NCBI RefSeq assembly: GCF_900108315.1
Contig: NZ_FNVB01000003.1
Location: 717,404-781,403, forward strand
DNA length: 64,000 nucleotides
Reading direction: 5' to 3'
Origin: Saccharopolyspora kobensis
GTDB taxonomy: Bacteria > Actinomycetota > Actinomycetes > Mycobacteriales > Pseudonocardiaceae
Under the pieces are notes generated by a model that saw only the letters and a list, made by a program, of their open reading frames with translations, did no database searches and had not been told where the DNA came from. Within the stretch, counting starts at the first letter, position 1; the number at the start of each line of letters is the position of its first letter. Positions 34,682 to 43,354 of the stretch are shown here, in pieces. The position numbers were made by a program, and so were the translations under genes.

Positions 34682-34947
34682 ACCGGGATGTGCGCATCAC
34701 CGTCGGTGAGCTGGTGCTCGACGGCTTCGACCGGGTCGACCCGGGCCGGGTGGCGGCGGCCTTCCAGGCGGAGCTGACGCGCCTGGTGCGCGAGCGCGGG
34801 GTGCCGGTGGCGGCCGACGGCACCCGGCGGTTCGAGGAGATGACGGAGCTGCCCGAGCTGCCGGTGACCTCTTCGCCCGTCCGCCTGGGCGAGGCGTTGG
34901 CGCGCGCAGTGCACGCGGGCTTGGCCGGGAGGGGGCGTTCGGCGTGA
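34672..34947 (+). CDS. Small eCIS protein upstream of the DUF4157 gene
   Basis: 91 aa, no recognised domain. It starts VNRDVRITVGELVLDGFDRVDPGRVAAAFQAEL: a beta-hairpin followed by a helix. A charged middle and an Arg-rich C-terminus follow. The ATG at 34672 lies in the ATPase 3' end; a GTG at 34678 is an alternative and is better matched to the homologue-like start VNRDVRI. Its stop overlaps the GTG of the 2209-aa gene by 4 bp. The position suggests an adaptor or chaperone for the giant protein. This is inference. Confidence 0.7.
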   Translation: MGVNRDVRITVGELVLDGFDRVDPGRVAAAFQAELTRLVRERGVPVAADGTRRFEEMTELPELPVTSSPVRLGEALARAVHAGLAGRGRSA

Positions 34948-37900
34948 GCACTCCGGTTCCGGCGCACCGAGCGCGCTCGTCGCAGGACGCCAAGCGGCGC
35001 AAGCGCAAGGACCGCAAGCCGAAGAACCGCGCGCCCGAACCGAAGGAGATCGTCAGCGGCGCGGGCCAGCCGCTGGACCGCAGCACTCGCCGGGAGCTGG
35101 AGGAACGCCTCGGCCACGACTTCAGCCGGGTCCGCCTGCACACCGACCGCGATGCGGGCGAGCTGGCCGACATGCTCGGCGCGGACGCGGTCGCGATCGG
35201 GCAGGACATCCTGTTCAGCCCCGGCAAGTTCCGCCCGGGCACCGCGGACGGCGAACAACTCCTGGCCCACGAACTCCTGCACACCGTGCAGAACCCCGAC
35301 GGCCTCGGTGCCCTCCGCGCAGGCCGCGATCTCGGTGCGGTGAGCCTGCCGCAGCAGGCGATCGAGCGCGAAGCCGAATCCGGTGCCCGGGAGCGGAATC
35401 CGGAGGTGCGTGCCGGTCGATCGACGCCGGGCTGGCTCCGCTACGCCAAGGTCGACGCCGACCGGACGCGCATGGAGGTCGTGGACCCGGCGACGTTCGT
35501 GGACCGGTTGGCCAACGGCCTGCTCCGATCGCTGCGCGGTGACCCGGAGGACCGCTCCAAGCGCACCCGCAAGCAGCTGGCCCGCATGTCGCCCGAGCTG
35601 CGCGAATCCGTGCTGGACCGGCTGGAGAGCCGACTTCTCAGCTCGGAGCAGGAGCGCGTGCTCGACTTCGTCGAGGAGATCGAGGCCGACGACAACGTCG
35701 AGCGCAGCGCCCTGTCCGCCCCGGAGATCGAGCCCGACGCCGAAGCCGACCTGCGGCTGGAGCGCGAGACCCGGCAGCAGGAGTCGGCCGAGCAGCAGGA
35801 GCGCGAGGACGAGCCCGCGCAGGCGGCCGGGCCGGACAAGGAGCACAGCGGACCGTCGGGTGCCGATGGCAGCACGCCGGAGAACGCCGGTCCCTCCGAG
35901 CCCGGCGCCGGCGAGACCGACGCCGCTGGTCAGAACCCTGATGCACCGGAGCCGGAGGAATCCGAGCAGTCCGGGGAATCCGCTTCGGAGGACAAGTCCG
36001 ACGAGCGGTCCGGCCCCGAGGAGAAGGGAACCGCGAAGGGCGAGGCGGAAGGCGGCCCCGGGGAGAAGAAGGACGAGTCCGGGGAGAAGAAGAAATCCGA
36101 CGGCAAGGAGGGCGAAGCCGGGGGCGAGGGCAGCGCTGAGCAGGAGCAGGAGCAGGAGCAGGCGGAGGAGAAGGCAGAGCCGGTCCCGGCGGAACCGCTG
36201 CCCGACGACAAGAAGGAGAAGCCGCGGGACGACGGATCACCGAAGGTCGCGGGCAAGGCCGAACCGCAGCCCGGAGCGGTCAGCGAGCTGGAGGGCACGC
36301 GCAACCAGGACGCCGAAGGTCCGCAGGAGAAGCCCGTCTCGCCCCCGGCAGGCGGTGACTCGGAGGTCGAGGTCGGTGGCGGGGAGGAGAGCGCCTGGGA
36401 CGTCAAGCTGCGGCCCGAGGACTTCCTGCCCGCGGAGGATCTGGACGTTTCCGGCGTGCCCACGGCCGACAAGGCCGAACCGGGCTCGTCGACCAGCGGC
36501 ATGATGCCGTCCTTCCCCGCTCCCTCGCTCACCAGGGCCGATCAGGTGCAGGCCGAGCGCGACGCCGAAGACGCCGAGGACGAGGCCGCCGAAGCCGAAT
36601 CTGAAGAGGCCACCGCCCCGCCGCTGGAGTCAGATCCCTCGGTGGAGACCGAAGGAGGCCCCGGCGCGACCGGCCTCGCCGACCTCGCCACCGAGGCCGG
36701 GCCTGCCAAGGGCCACCGGCCCGCAGACCCGAAAGCGGCCGAGGACCAGCAGAAGGGCCCGGTGGAAGCCCAGCGCACCGCCCAGGAGACGGCGGGCAGA
36801 ACCGAGGGCGACAAGGACGCGGCCGGTGGTGCGGTCAAGGAATTCGCCGCCGAGCAGGAGAAGGAGAAGCCCGGCGAGGGCGGCTCCGAGCGCGAGAAGA
36901 AGGAGTCCGGCGAGGCCGGGAAGCAGGAGCGGGGCAAAGGCGCCGAGACCGGGCAGCAGGACAAGAGCGGTGAGCAGGGCCAGGACGAGAGCGGTGGCGA
37001 GTCCGGTGGGCAGGACAAGCCCGGCTCCGGAGCTCCCACCGATTCCAAGGAGCCGGGCGGCCAGGGCGAGCAACCGGGTGGGGAGAGTTCGAAGCCGACC
37101 GAGGATTCCGGCAAGTCCGAGGCGGAATCCCCGAAGCCGCAGGCCGAAGCGCCGCCCAAGCCGACCGAGGAACCCGCGCGCACGGAGACGCCCTCGCCGA
37201 AGGCGCCCGCTCCGAAGTCCAAATCCCCGAAGGCCGAGGAACCGAAGAAGGCAGCGGAGCCCAGCAAGCCGGAGGCCGCTGAGAAGCAGGAGGCGGCCGC
37301 CGAGTCGGCGCCGTCCAAGTCCGGCCCCGCTCCTGCGGCACCGCGCGGCGGCGGGAGGGGCAGCACCGGTGGCAGCGGCGCCAAACCCGCGGCCAAGGGC
37401 AAGAAGAGCCAGGCCGTGCCCAACCTGGCCCAGGCCTCGCCGGAGGCGGGGTTGCGCACGGCGTCCGGTCTCAAGCCGCACCAGGCGATGAAGGCGATGA
37501 ACGGCGTCAGCAGCGCCGCGGACCGCTCCGTCGGTGACGAGCACAAGAAGCTGTCCTCCGCGCCGCCGTCCATGCAACGGCCCTCCGGTGCCCCGCAGAC
37601 CCTCGACGGCGAGCCGAAGGCCGACGCCCCCGCCGAGTACTCCACGTCCCCGGCGGACAAGGCCGATGCGCCGGAGAAGAAGGACGCCGAGGTCAAGGAC
37701 CAGAAGAAGCCGGAGGGCAAGATCCCGGCCGAGGAGGTCGAGGAACCCGACGGCTGGGACACCTTCCTGATGAGCCTCGGGTACGTGGTCGGGACGGTCG
37801 CCAGCTGGTTCGACTCCGACGTCAAGCCCGAAGACCTCGCGGCGAAGTTCGCCGGCATGCCGACTCAGGACGAAGCCCTGAAGGAGGCGCAGGCGGGCAC

Positions 37901-40900
37901 GGCGCCGGGCGTGGAGATGAAGGGCGACGCCGGCGAGAAGTCCCGCGAGCAGGACGAATCCGTCGACGCCAAGGGCGAGGAGACCGCCGAGACCGGCCGC
38001 GACGACACCGAGCGCCGCATGGGCGAGGACCAAGTCTACCCCAAGGTGCCCAAGGAAGAGCTGCGCGGGAAGGTGCCGGAGCGCGAGCGCGGCAAGGGCG
38101 GCGGCCCGGACGGCGGGGCGAACACCGGCGCGGTGCCGGAGGAGGCGGCCTCGGAGGTCGCCGAGCACGAGCGCGGCAAGGAGTTCAAGTCCTCCTTCAG
38201 CAAGGGCGAGCAGAGCTTGGCCGAGGCCAAGCGCAAGAAGGAGGCCGACTCCCAGAAGTCCAAGGAGAAGCACCGGCAGTCGGTGGATCGCGAGGTCCAG
38301 AAGAACACCGAGGAGCAGGCCGGGCAGCGGCAGACGACGCTCGACGACGTCACCGGCGAACGGCAGCGCTGGCGCGACGAACAGGACGCGGAGCTCCAGA
38401 AGCTGGGCACGAAGAAGTCCGAGAAGCGCGAGCAGGCCGAGAAGGACGTCGACAAGCACGAGAAGGACACCGACAAGAAGGCCGAGGAGCGCAAGGAGGA
38501 GGACAACGGCAAGATCCGCCAGAAGGGTCGCGACGCCGAGAGCGAGGCCAAGACCAAGCGCACCGAGACCGAGAACCAGGCGGGCAACTGGGTCGAGAAG
38601 GCCTTCGAGTACATCAAGCAGAAGTTCATCGAGCTGCGCGACAAGATCATCGAGATCCTGCGCAACGCGCGCGAGAAGATCATCGAGTTCGTCGAGAACT
38701 TCAAGTTCGACATCGAAGCGCTGATCAACGAGATCCGCGAGACGATCATCGGCCTGATCAAGAAGCTGGTCGAGGAACTGGTCGAGCTGGCCAAGGCGCT
38801 GGTGCAGGCGGTCATCGATCTGGCCAACAAGATCCGCGAGTTCATCGCGGACCTGATCGAGCGCGCCATCGCCCTGGTGAACAAGCTCGCGGAGGCGCTC
38901 AAGCAGCTCATCAACGACCTGCTGGAAGCGATCGCGAAGCTGCTCAACGACATCCTCAGCGTCCTGAAGAAGGCGCTGGAGGCGATGGTCCAGGCGGTCA
39001 AGGACGCCATCAAGGCGGTCCTGGACTTCGCGTCGAAGCTGCTCAGCGGTCTGGGCCAGTTCATGATGATCGCCGCCGACTTCCTGAGCGATCCGGGCGG
39101 CTGGCTCAGCGGCGCGAAGGGCTCCGCGGAGGACGGCGCGAAGAACCACTTCTTCCGCGAGGTCAAGAACGCGGTCAAGACCTGGTTCCAGCAGAAGATC
39201 GAGGAGATCATCGGCCTGCCCAAGGAGATCATCAACAAGCTGATCAAGGGCGGCCTGACGCTGGAGTGGATCGTCAAGCAGGTCTGGGACGCCGTCGTCC
39301 CCCAGCTGCCGTTCATCATCGGCGAGATCGTGATCACCAAGGTCATCGCCAAGCTCATCCCCGGCGCCGGCTGGGTGATGGCGGTCATCGACGCGATCAA
39401 GACCGCCATCGGAGCGCTCGGCGAGATCCTCCGCGCCTTCGGAGCGGTCCTCACCTGGCTGAGATCGGTGCGCAAGGGCGGCGCGGGCGTGCTGTTCGCC
39501 AAGGCGGTGGCGGCCGGTGTGGTGGCGCTGCTGGAGCTGGCCTACGAGTTCCTGCTCTCGGGAATCGGCAAGTACGTAGGCAAGGTCGGCAGCCGCCTGA
39601 AGGACATCGCCAAGCGAATGGCCACCAAGGGCCGCAAGAAGAACCCAGGCCAAGGCGCCGACGACGAAGACCCCGGCCGCCGACCTGGCCGCAAGGACGC
39701 CCCGGGCCCGCGCAAGGACGCCCCCGGTCCACGCAACACCCGCCCCGGCGAAGGCAGCCGCGGCCCCGACCGCCCCAACGCGCGCCCCGGAACCAACCGG
39801 CGAAACGAGCGCCCGGGCCGCCGCGACGACGAACGCCGCAACGACACCGGGCGCCGCGACAACGGCCGCGACGAGAAGGACCGCGAGCGCCAGGACGACC
39901 GCGTCTCCCCCAGCTCAGCGGCCCGCCAAGCGGCCAGCAAACCAGGCGGCAAACCCGGCCCGGACCGGGACGCCCCGAAGCCCGACCGCAACCACCGCGG
40001 CAGAAGCGAATCGGACCAAGACCGCCGACGCCGCGAGGACAACGACCGAGACCGGCCCGACAAGGACCCCAGGGACCGAGACCAGCGCCCGGACAAGGAC
40101 AACCCGGACTCCCGGGACCGCAAACCCACCGACCGCGACGACTCCCCATCGGCCAAGGACAAGAACGGCAACCCCAAGGGCAAGAAGGACGAGGAAAAGC
40201 CCGACACCAAGCCAACCCCAGCTGCCAAGCCCAAGCCCAAGGCAGACCCACCCCGAAAACCCCGCGAAGACACCGACACGAAGAAGGACCAGAAGAAGGA
40301 CGAGGACACCGGAACGAAGAAGCAGGACGACAAGGACACCACCAACCGCAAGGACGACGACTCCGACTCCAACAGCCGCCGAGACGACGACAGCTCGCAG
40401 CGCAAGGACAGGGATCAGGACTCCAACAAGCGCAAGGAGGACAAGGACACCCAGAAGGACAAGGACGGCCCCGGCAAGCACGAGGACAAAGATGGTCCTG
40501 ATAAGCGCAAACGCACCGAGAACGACCATGGACGAAGCAAAAACAAGGTCCCCAACAGGAAGAAGGACAACGAAACAGACAGACCAGGAAGACCAAAGAG
40601 CAAGAACGCGAAAGGCGAAACAAAAAACAAGGACAAGAAAACCAGGGAAGACAGCCTCCGGGAGAAGTTGCAGAAAATACATCGCCATCTCAAGCCCAAG
40701 CTGGATCGAGGAATTCGCGAAGACATACACCTGAAAACGCTCGCAGGGTTGCGCGCTCACTACCGACTGAGTCGACTCTGGAAGCAGGGCGGGGACTCGT
40801 TCAGAATCTGGGGCGCATCAAGTCCTCCACAACCCGGCCCAACCACGGGCGTGAAAACCAGTGAGAACATTGACCGAACCAAGCACGAGGAACCGGAATC

Positions 40901-41573
40901 CAATGACATGGTCAAGAAAGGATGGATAGGGCGAGCAAAGAACGGACAATGGTACACCGGAAAAATCACCCACGTCGCGTACGAGGGCAATCGTCAACAC
41001 AGCTTCGACTTCTACGGCCACGGCACGAAGGGGAAGGACGAATTCAGGGTTCCCGTCAAAGAGGCCAAAAATCGCCTGGACGAACTGGAGTACAGCACCG
41101 CACGTCTCAAGTTCGGCCCAGATTTTGAGAGCATACGACACAACAGCCTTTGGGGCGAGTACAACGACGCCCGGCAGACCCTGAACTACAGAATGACAGC
41201 ACGTTTCACCAACCCCGACAGCCCAACAAGCAAATCAAAAGAAGGAAAGTCGCTCAAGCCGCAGTGGCATCACATCATCGAGCAGCGCCAGAACGGCCCG
41301 CACCACATGCACAACCTTGTGCTCACCAAAGCGACGGACAACAATAAATTCAAGGACTGGATGAATGTGAAACAACCAAAGAGCGACCCCAGGAAGACCT
41401 CTCAGAACCTGCCGGCAACCGACGGAAAGCCAGCTCACGTCTACCTCCAGAACGCGGGGTACGAAGAGAAACGATCCTGGGGCGTGCGTTGCATGGAAGA
41501 AGTGATGGGCATAAACCCCTTGAGGATTCAGACGCTCGATCGCGGTCGCGGCAGGTACCTCAAACTCCCATAA
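34944..41573 (+). CDS. Giant DUF4157 eCIS protein with helical core and C-terminal HNH nuclease tip
   Basis: 2209 aa. DUF4157 spans residues 35-125 with the metallopeptidase motif HELLH (His109-Glu110, His113). A Glu/Lys/Pro/Ser-rich low-complexity region runs to about 1150. An amphipathic all-helical core with Ile/Leu heptads lies at about 1225-1370, then two more hydrophobic segments (about 1454-1486 and 1516-1539) that could enter a membrane. A highly charged Asp/Arg/Lys/Pro linker covers about 1564-1900. The C-terminal tip has a WHH nuclease motif (Trp2108-His2109-His2110), followed by Asn residues in MHNLVLT and ATDNNKF, as in HNH/Endo VII toxins. From about 40490 GC falls to roughly 50 percent. 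Cargo toxin and possible tape measure. The GTG start overlaps the upstream stop. Confidence 0.88.
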   Translation: MSTPVPAHRARSSQDAKRRKRKDRKPKNRAPEPKEIVSGAGQPLDRSTRRELEERLGHDFSRVRLHTDRDAGELADMLGADAVAIGQDILFSPGKFRPGTADGEQLLAHELLHTVQNPDGLGALRAGRDLGAVSLPQQAIEREAESGARERNPEVRAGRSTPGWLRYAKVDADRTRMEVVDPATFVDRLANGLLRSLRGDPEDRSKRTRKQLARMSPELRESVLDRLESRLLSSEQERVLDFVEEIEADDNVERSALSAPEIEPDAEADLRLERETRQQESAEQQEREDEPAQAAGPDKEHSGPSGADGSTPENAGPSEPGAGETDAAGQNPDAPEPEESEQSGESASEDKSDERSGPEEKGTAKGEAEGGPGEKKDESGEKKKSDGKEGEAGGEGSAEQEQEQEQAEEKAEPVPAEPLPDDKKEKPRDDGSPKVAGKAEPQPGAVSELEGTRNQDAEGPQEKPVSPPAGGDSEVEVGGGEESAWDVKLRPEDFLPAEDLDVSGVPTADKAEPGSSTSGMMPSFPAPSLTRADQVQAERDAEDAEDEAAEAESEEATAPPLESDPSVETEGGPGATGLADLATEAGPAKGHRPADPKAAEDQQKGPVEAQRTAQETAGRTEGDKDAAGGAVKEFAAEQEKEKPGEGGSEREKKESGEAGKQERGKGAETGQQDKSGEQGQDESGGESGGQDKPGSGAPTDSKEPGGQGEQPGGESSKPTEDSGKSEAESPKPQAEAPPKPTEEPARTETPSPKAPAPKSKSPKAEEPKKAAEPSKPEAAEKQEAAAESAPSKSGPAPAAPRGGGRGSTGGSGAKPAAKGKKSQAVPNLAQASPEAGLRTASGLKPHQAMKAMNGVSSAADRSVGDEHKKLSSAPPSMQRPSGAPQTLDGEPKADAPAEYSTSPADKADAPEKKDAEVKDQKKPEGKIPAEEVEEPDGWDTFLMSLGYVVGTVASWFDSDVKPEDLAAKFAGMPTQDEALKEAQAGTAPGVEMKGDAGEKSREQDESVDAKGEETAETGRDDTERRMGEDQVYPKVPKEELRGKVPERERGKGGGPDGGANTGAVPEEAASEVAEHERGKEFKSSFSKGEQSLAEAKRKKEADSQKSKEKHRQSVDREVQKNTEEQAGQRQTTLDDVTGERQRWRDEQDAELQKLGTKKSEKREQAEKDVDKHEKDTDKKAEERKEEDNGKIRQKGRDAESEAKTKRTETENQAGNWVEKAFEYIKQKFIELRDKIIEILRNAREKIIEFVENFKFDIEALINEIRETIIGLIKKLVEELVELAKALVQAVIDLANKIREFIADLIERAIALVNKLAEALKQLINDLLEAIAKLLNDILSVLKKALEAMVQAVKDAIKAVLDFASKLLSGLGQFMMIAADFLSDPGGWLSGAKGSAEDGAKNHFFREVKNAVKTWFQQKIEEIIGLPKEIINKLIKGGLTLEWIVKQVWDAVVPQLPFIIGEIVITKVIAKLIPGAGWVMAVIDAIKTAIGALGEILRAFGAVLTWLRSVRKGGAGVLFAKAVAAGVVALLELAYEFLLSGIGKYVGKVGSRLKDIAKRMATKGRKKNPGQGADDEDPGRRPGRKDAPGPRKDAPGPRNTRPGEGSRGPDRPNARPGTNRRNERPGRRDDERRNDTGRRDNGRDEKDRERQDDRVSPSSAARQAASKPGGKPGPDRDAPKPDRNHRGRSESDQDRRRREDNDRDRPDKDPRDRDQRPDKDNPDSRDRKPTDRDDSPSAKDKNGNPKGKKDEEKPDTKPTPAAKPKPKADPPRKPREDTDTKKDQKKDEDTGTKKQDDKDTTNRKDDDSDSNSRRDDDSSQRKDRDQDSNKRKEDKDTQKDKDGPGKHEDKDGPDKRKRTENDHGRSKNKVPNRKKDNETDRPGRPKSKNAKGETKNKDKKTREDSLREKLQKIHRHLKPKLDRGIREDIHLKTLAGLRAHYRLSRLWKQGGDSFRIWGASSPPQPGPTTGVKTSENIDRTKHEEPESNDMVKKGWIGRAKNGQWYTGKITHVAYEGNRQHSFDFYGHGTKGKDEFRVPVKEAKNRLDELEYSTARLKFGPDFESIRHNSLWGEYNDARQTLNYRMTARFTNPDSPTSKSKEGKSLKPQWHHIIEQRQNGPHHMHNLVLTKATDNNKFKDWMNVKQPKSDPRKTSQNLPATDGKPAHVYLQNAGYEEKRSWGVRCMEEVMGINPLRIQTLDRGRGRYLKLP

Positions 41574-41600
41574 CCAGCACCAACAGCCAAAGCGGGTCCC

Positions 41601-42296
41601 ATGTGCACCATATCAATGCCACCTGAAGTAGATCGAACAGCACGTCAGACACTGCTGCGCCACGGCGGAACAGCAGACACCCAGCATGCCAATACATGGA
41701 AATTTCCACCCGACAGCCTGGACGCCGCGGCAACCGAACTCGCCGAAAACGGATACCAGTTCCGCGTCGATTGCGAACCATCTCCGGAAATCAAGGGAAC
41801 GCAAGAAGGCGCGGCTTATCTATGCCTGATTTCAGAAGACGTCCTGGACGATCTGGACCCCGCCGGCCCCCAGCTCGCGTACGCGGATGACGGAAATATT
41901 CTCGCAAACAGTGAGCTGATCTCGATCATTGAACCTGCAGTAGATGGAATACGCTGGTCCCGCCACACCAGAGACGACTTCTGGCGCCTCTCGCAGGCCC
42001 ACACCATACCCGAGCCGATCAAGATAAGGACACTGTTCAGGAAATGGCCAAGACCGGGTGGATCCTGGGTAATTTCTCATGACGGACGCGAGTTCATCAC
42101 GAAGCCGAGCATCCAGTTCCTCGCGAGGCATGGAGCCGGCTGGACAACCGAGTACCAGTATCGCGAGCAGACTTACAAACGACCACCACTCCTCCTGTGG
42201 GGTGGCCACGTGATCAGCATCCTTGAATCACATGGCGTGCAATTCGCCGATGCACCGGTCTACTACTTGAAAGAAACAACTGAAACATCCAGTTGA
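41601..42296 (+). CDS. Probable immunity protein for the HNH toxin tip
   Basis: 231 aa, no signal or membrane segment, no family recognised. It begins 27 bp after the toxin stop. Its GC is low like that of the toxin tip (28 of 60 bases in 41881-41940, against 43 of 60 in 33661-33720 of the ATPase gene), which indicates the two arrived together. The protein is acidic overall (multiple Asp/Glu stretches such as EDVLDDLDPAG), suitable for masking a basic nuclease site. ATG at 41601; the ribosome site is weak (AAAGCGGG). Alternative: a second effector. The position and composition favour immunity. Confidence 0.6.
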   Translation: MCTISMPPEVDRTARQTLLRHGGTADTQHANTWKFPPDSLDAAATELAENGYQFRVDCEPSPEIKGTQEGAAYLCLISEDVLDDLDPAGPQLAYADDGNILANSELISIIEPAVDGIRWSRHTRDDFWRLSQAHTIPEPIKIRTLFRKWPRPGGSWVISHDGREFITKPSIQFLARHGAGWTTEYQYREQTYKRPPLLLWGGHVISILESHGVQFADAPVYYLKETTETSS

Positions 42297-42326
42297 TCCA
42301 GAACAGCCAGCAGAAAGGTGATCGAA

Positions 42327-43010
42327 GTGACCCGATACGCCGACATCCCCAAGCCGATCCGGTCCGGCATCGTCGTTGTTGATCCTGAGCGGGGGACGCC
42401 TCAGCGGATCATCGTGTTGCAGTTCAACCCTGACGCGTTGGAGCGGTCTGTGTCTCCGCAGGCTGCTGGAGGTGAAGGGGATGGTGGCGGTGGCGGCAGT
42501 GGGAGCGGGGACAAGAACGAGGCACTCCGGTTGAAGGGGCCTGCTCAGGAGACTTGGAAGATCACCGCTGAGCTCGATGCCACCGATCAGCTGGATGTTG
42601 CTGCTCCGCACGGGATTCATCCTCAGCTGGCCACGCTGGAGATGCTCGTGCAGCCGACCACCGCGAAGTTGCGGGAGGCCACCCGGCTTTCGAAGAACGG
42701 GGCCATCGAGATCAGCCCGATCGAGATGCCGTTGACGTTGTTCACCTGGGGCAGCAAGCGGGTCGTGCCGGTGAAGCTCACCGAGATGTCGGTGAACGAG
42801 TCCGCCTTCGACGTCGACCTCAACCCCATCCGGGCCAGTCTGAGCCTGGGGATGAAGTTGCTGACCGTCAGCGATCTGCCCGCCGGGCATCGGGGCGCCG
42901 AGCTGTACATGGCCCACCTGGCGCAGAAGGAGCGGATGGCCGGGGTGGCCGCGCAGGGGTCGCTCGGGGCGATGGGGCTCGGCAATCGGGACATCGGATT
43001 GGGGAGGTAG
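42327..43010 (+). CDS. CIS tube protein, Afp7-like N-terminal domain
   Basis: 227 aa. It matches the contractile-injection-system tube family N-terminal domain: RIIVLQFNPDALERSVSP, a Gly-rich loop (GGEGDGGGGGSGSG), LKGPAQETWKITAELDATDQLD, HPQLATLEMLV, FTWGSKRVVPVKLTEMSVNESAFDVDLNPIRASLSL. In Afp/PVC this domain is fused to LysM; here LysM is the separate next gene. The role is adapting the last tube ring to the baseplate hub. I preferred the GTG at 42327 over the one at 42318 because GAAAGG then lies 8 bp upstream. It returns to high GC after the low-GC toxin/immunity pair. Confidence 0.88.
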   Translation: MTRYADIPKPIRSGIVVVDPERGTPQRIIVLQFNPDALERSVSPQAAGGEGDGGGGGSGSGDKNEALRLKGPAQETWKITAELDATDQLDVAAPHGIHPQLATLEMLVQPTTAKLREATRLSKNGAIEISPIEMPLTLFTWGSKRVVPVKLTEMSVNESAFDVDLNPIRASLSLGMKLLTVSDLPAGHRGAELYMAHLAQKERMAGVAAQGSLGAMGLGNRDIGLGR

Positions 43011-43012
43011 GC

Positions 43013-43354
43013 GTGATCGAGCCGTTCGAGAGTGCGCTTGATTCCGTGCCCGGGTCGCATCCGTATCCGCGGACCAGCCGGTACCACGATGCCGAGATCG
43101 GCGTGCACCGGCGTGCCGACGGGACCGAGGTTCGCTACGCCAAGCGGCGGCTGCTGCCGAGGCTCGACGACGAGCACGCCGAGGCGCACGTCGTCAGCGC
43201 CGGTGAGCGCCCGGATCACCTGGCGCAGCGGTACTTCGGGGACCCCGGGCAGTGGTGGCGCATCGCCGATGCCAACCCGGTGCTCGATCCTCGCGAGCTG
43301 ACCGAGGAGGCGGGGCGGGTCATCGCCGTTCCGGACGGGTTCGATCATGTCTGA
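43013..43354 (+). CDS. LysM-domain baseplate adaptor
   Basis: 113 aa. The C-terminal half is a LysM-type module (HVVSAGERPDHLAQRYFGDPGQWWRIADANPVLDPREL), like phage gpX/gp53-type tail proteins. The N-terminal half (SRYHDAEIGVHRRADGTEVRYAKRRLLP) is typical of tail LysM proteins that link tube and hub. It starts at a GTG 2 bp after the tube-like gene with GGGGAGG upstream, and its stop overlaps the gpD-like gene by 8 bp. Confidence 0.88.
   Translation: MIEPFESALDSVPGSHPYPRTSRYHDAEIGVHRRADGTEVRYAKRRLLPRLDDEHAEAHVVSAGERPDHLAQRYFGDPGQWWRIADANPVLDPRELTEEAGRVIAVPDGFDHV

Noticed and set aside
36630-39653. 1007-codon minus-strand ORF opposite the giant eCIS gene
   Set aside because: Low-complexity Leu/Gly/Asp antisense of the Glu/Lys-rich gene, with no domain or ribosome site; a GC-rich shadow frame.
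36000-40640. Repeats in the giant gene as a tandem-repeat or CRISPR-like array
   Set aside because: The Glu/Lys and Asp/Arg/Lys-rich stretches are irregular coding low complexity, without constant repeat length or spacers.
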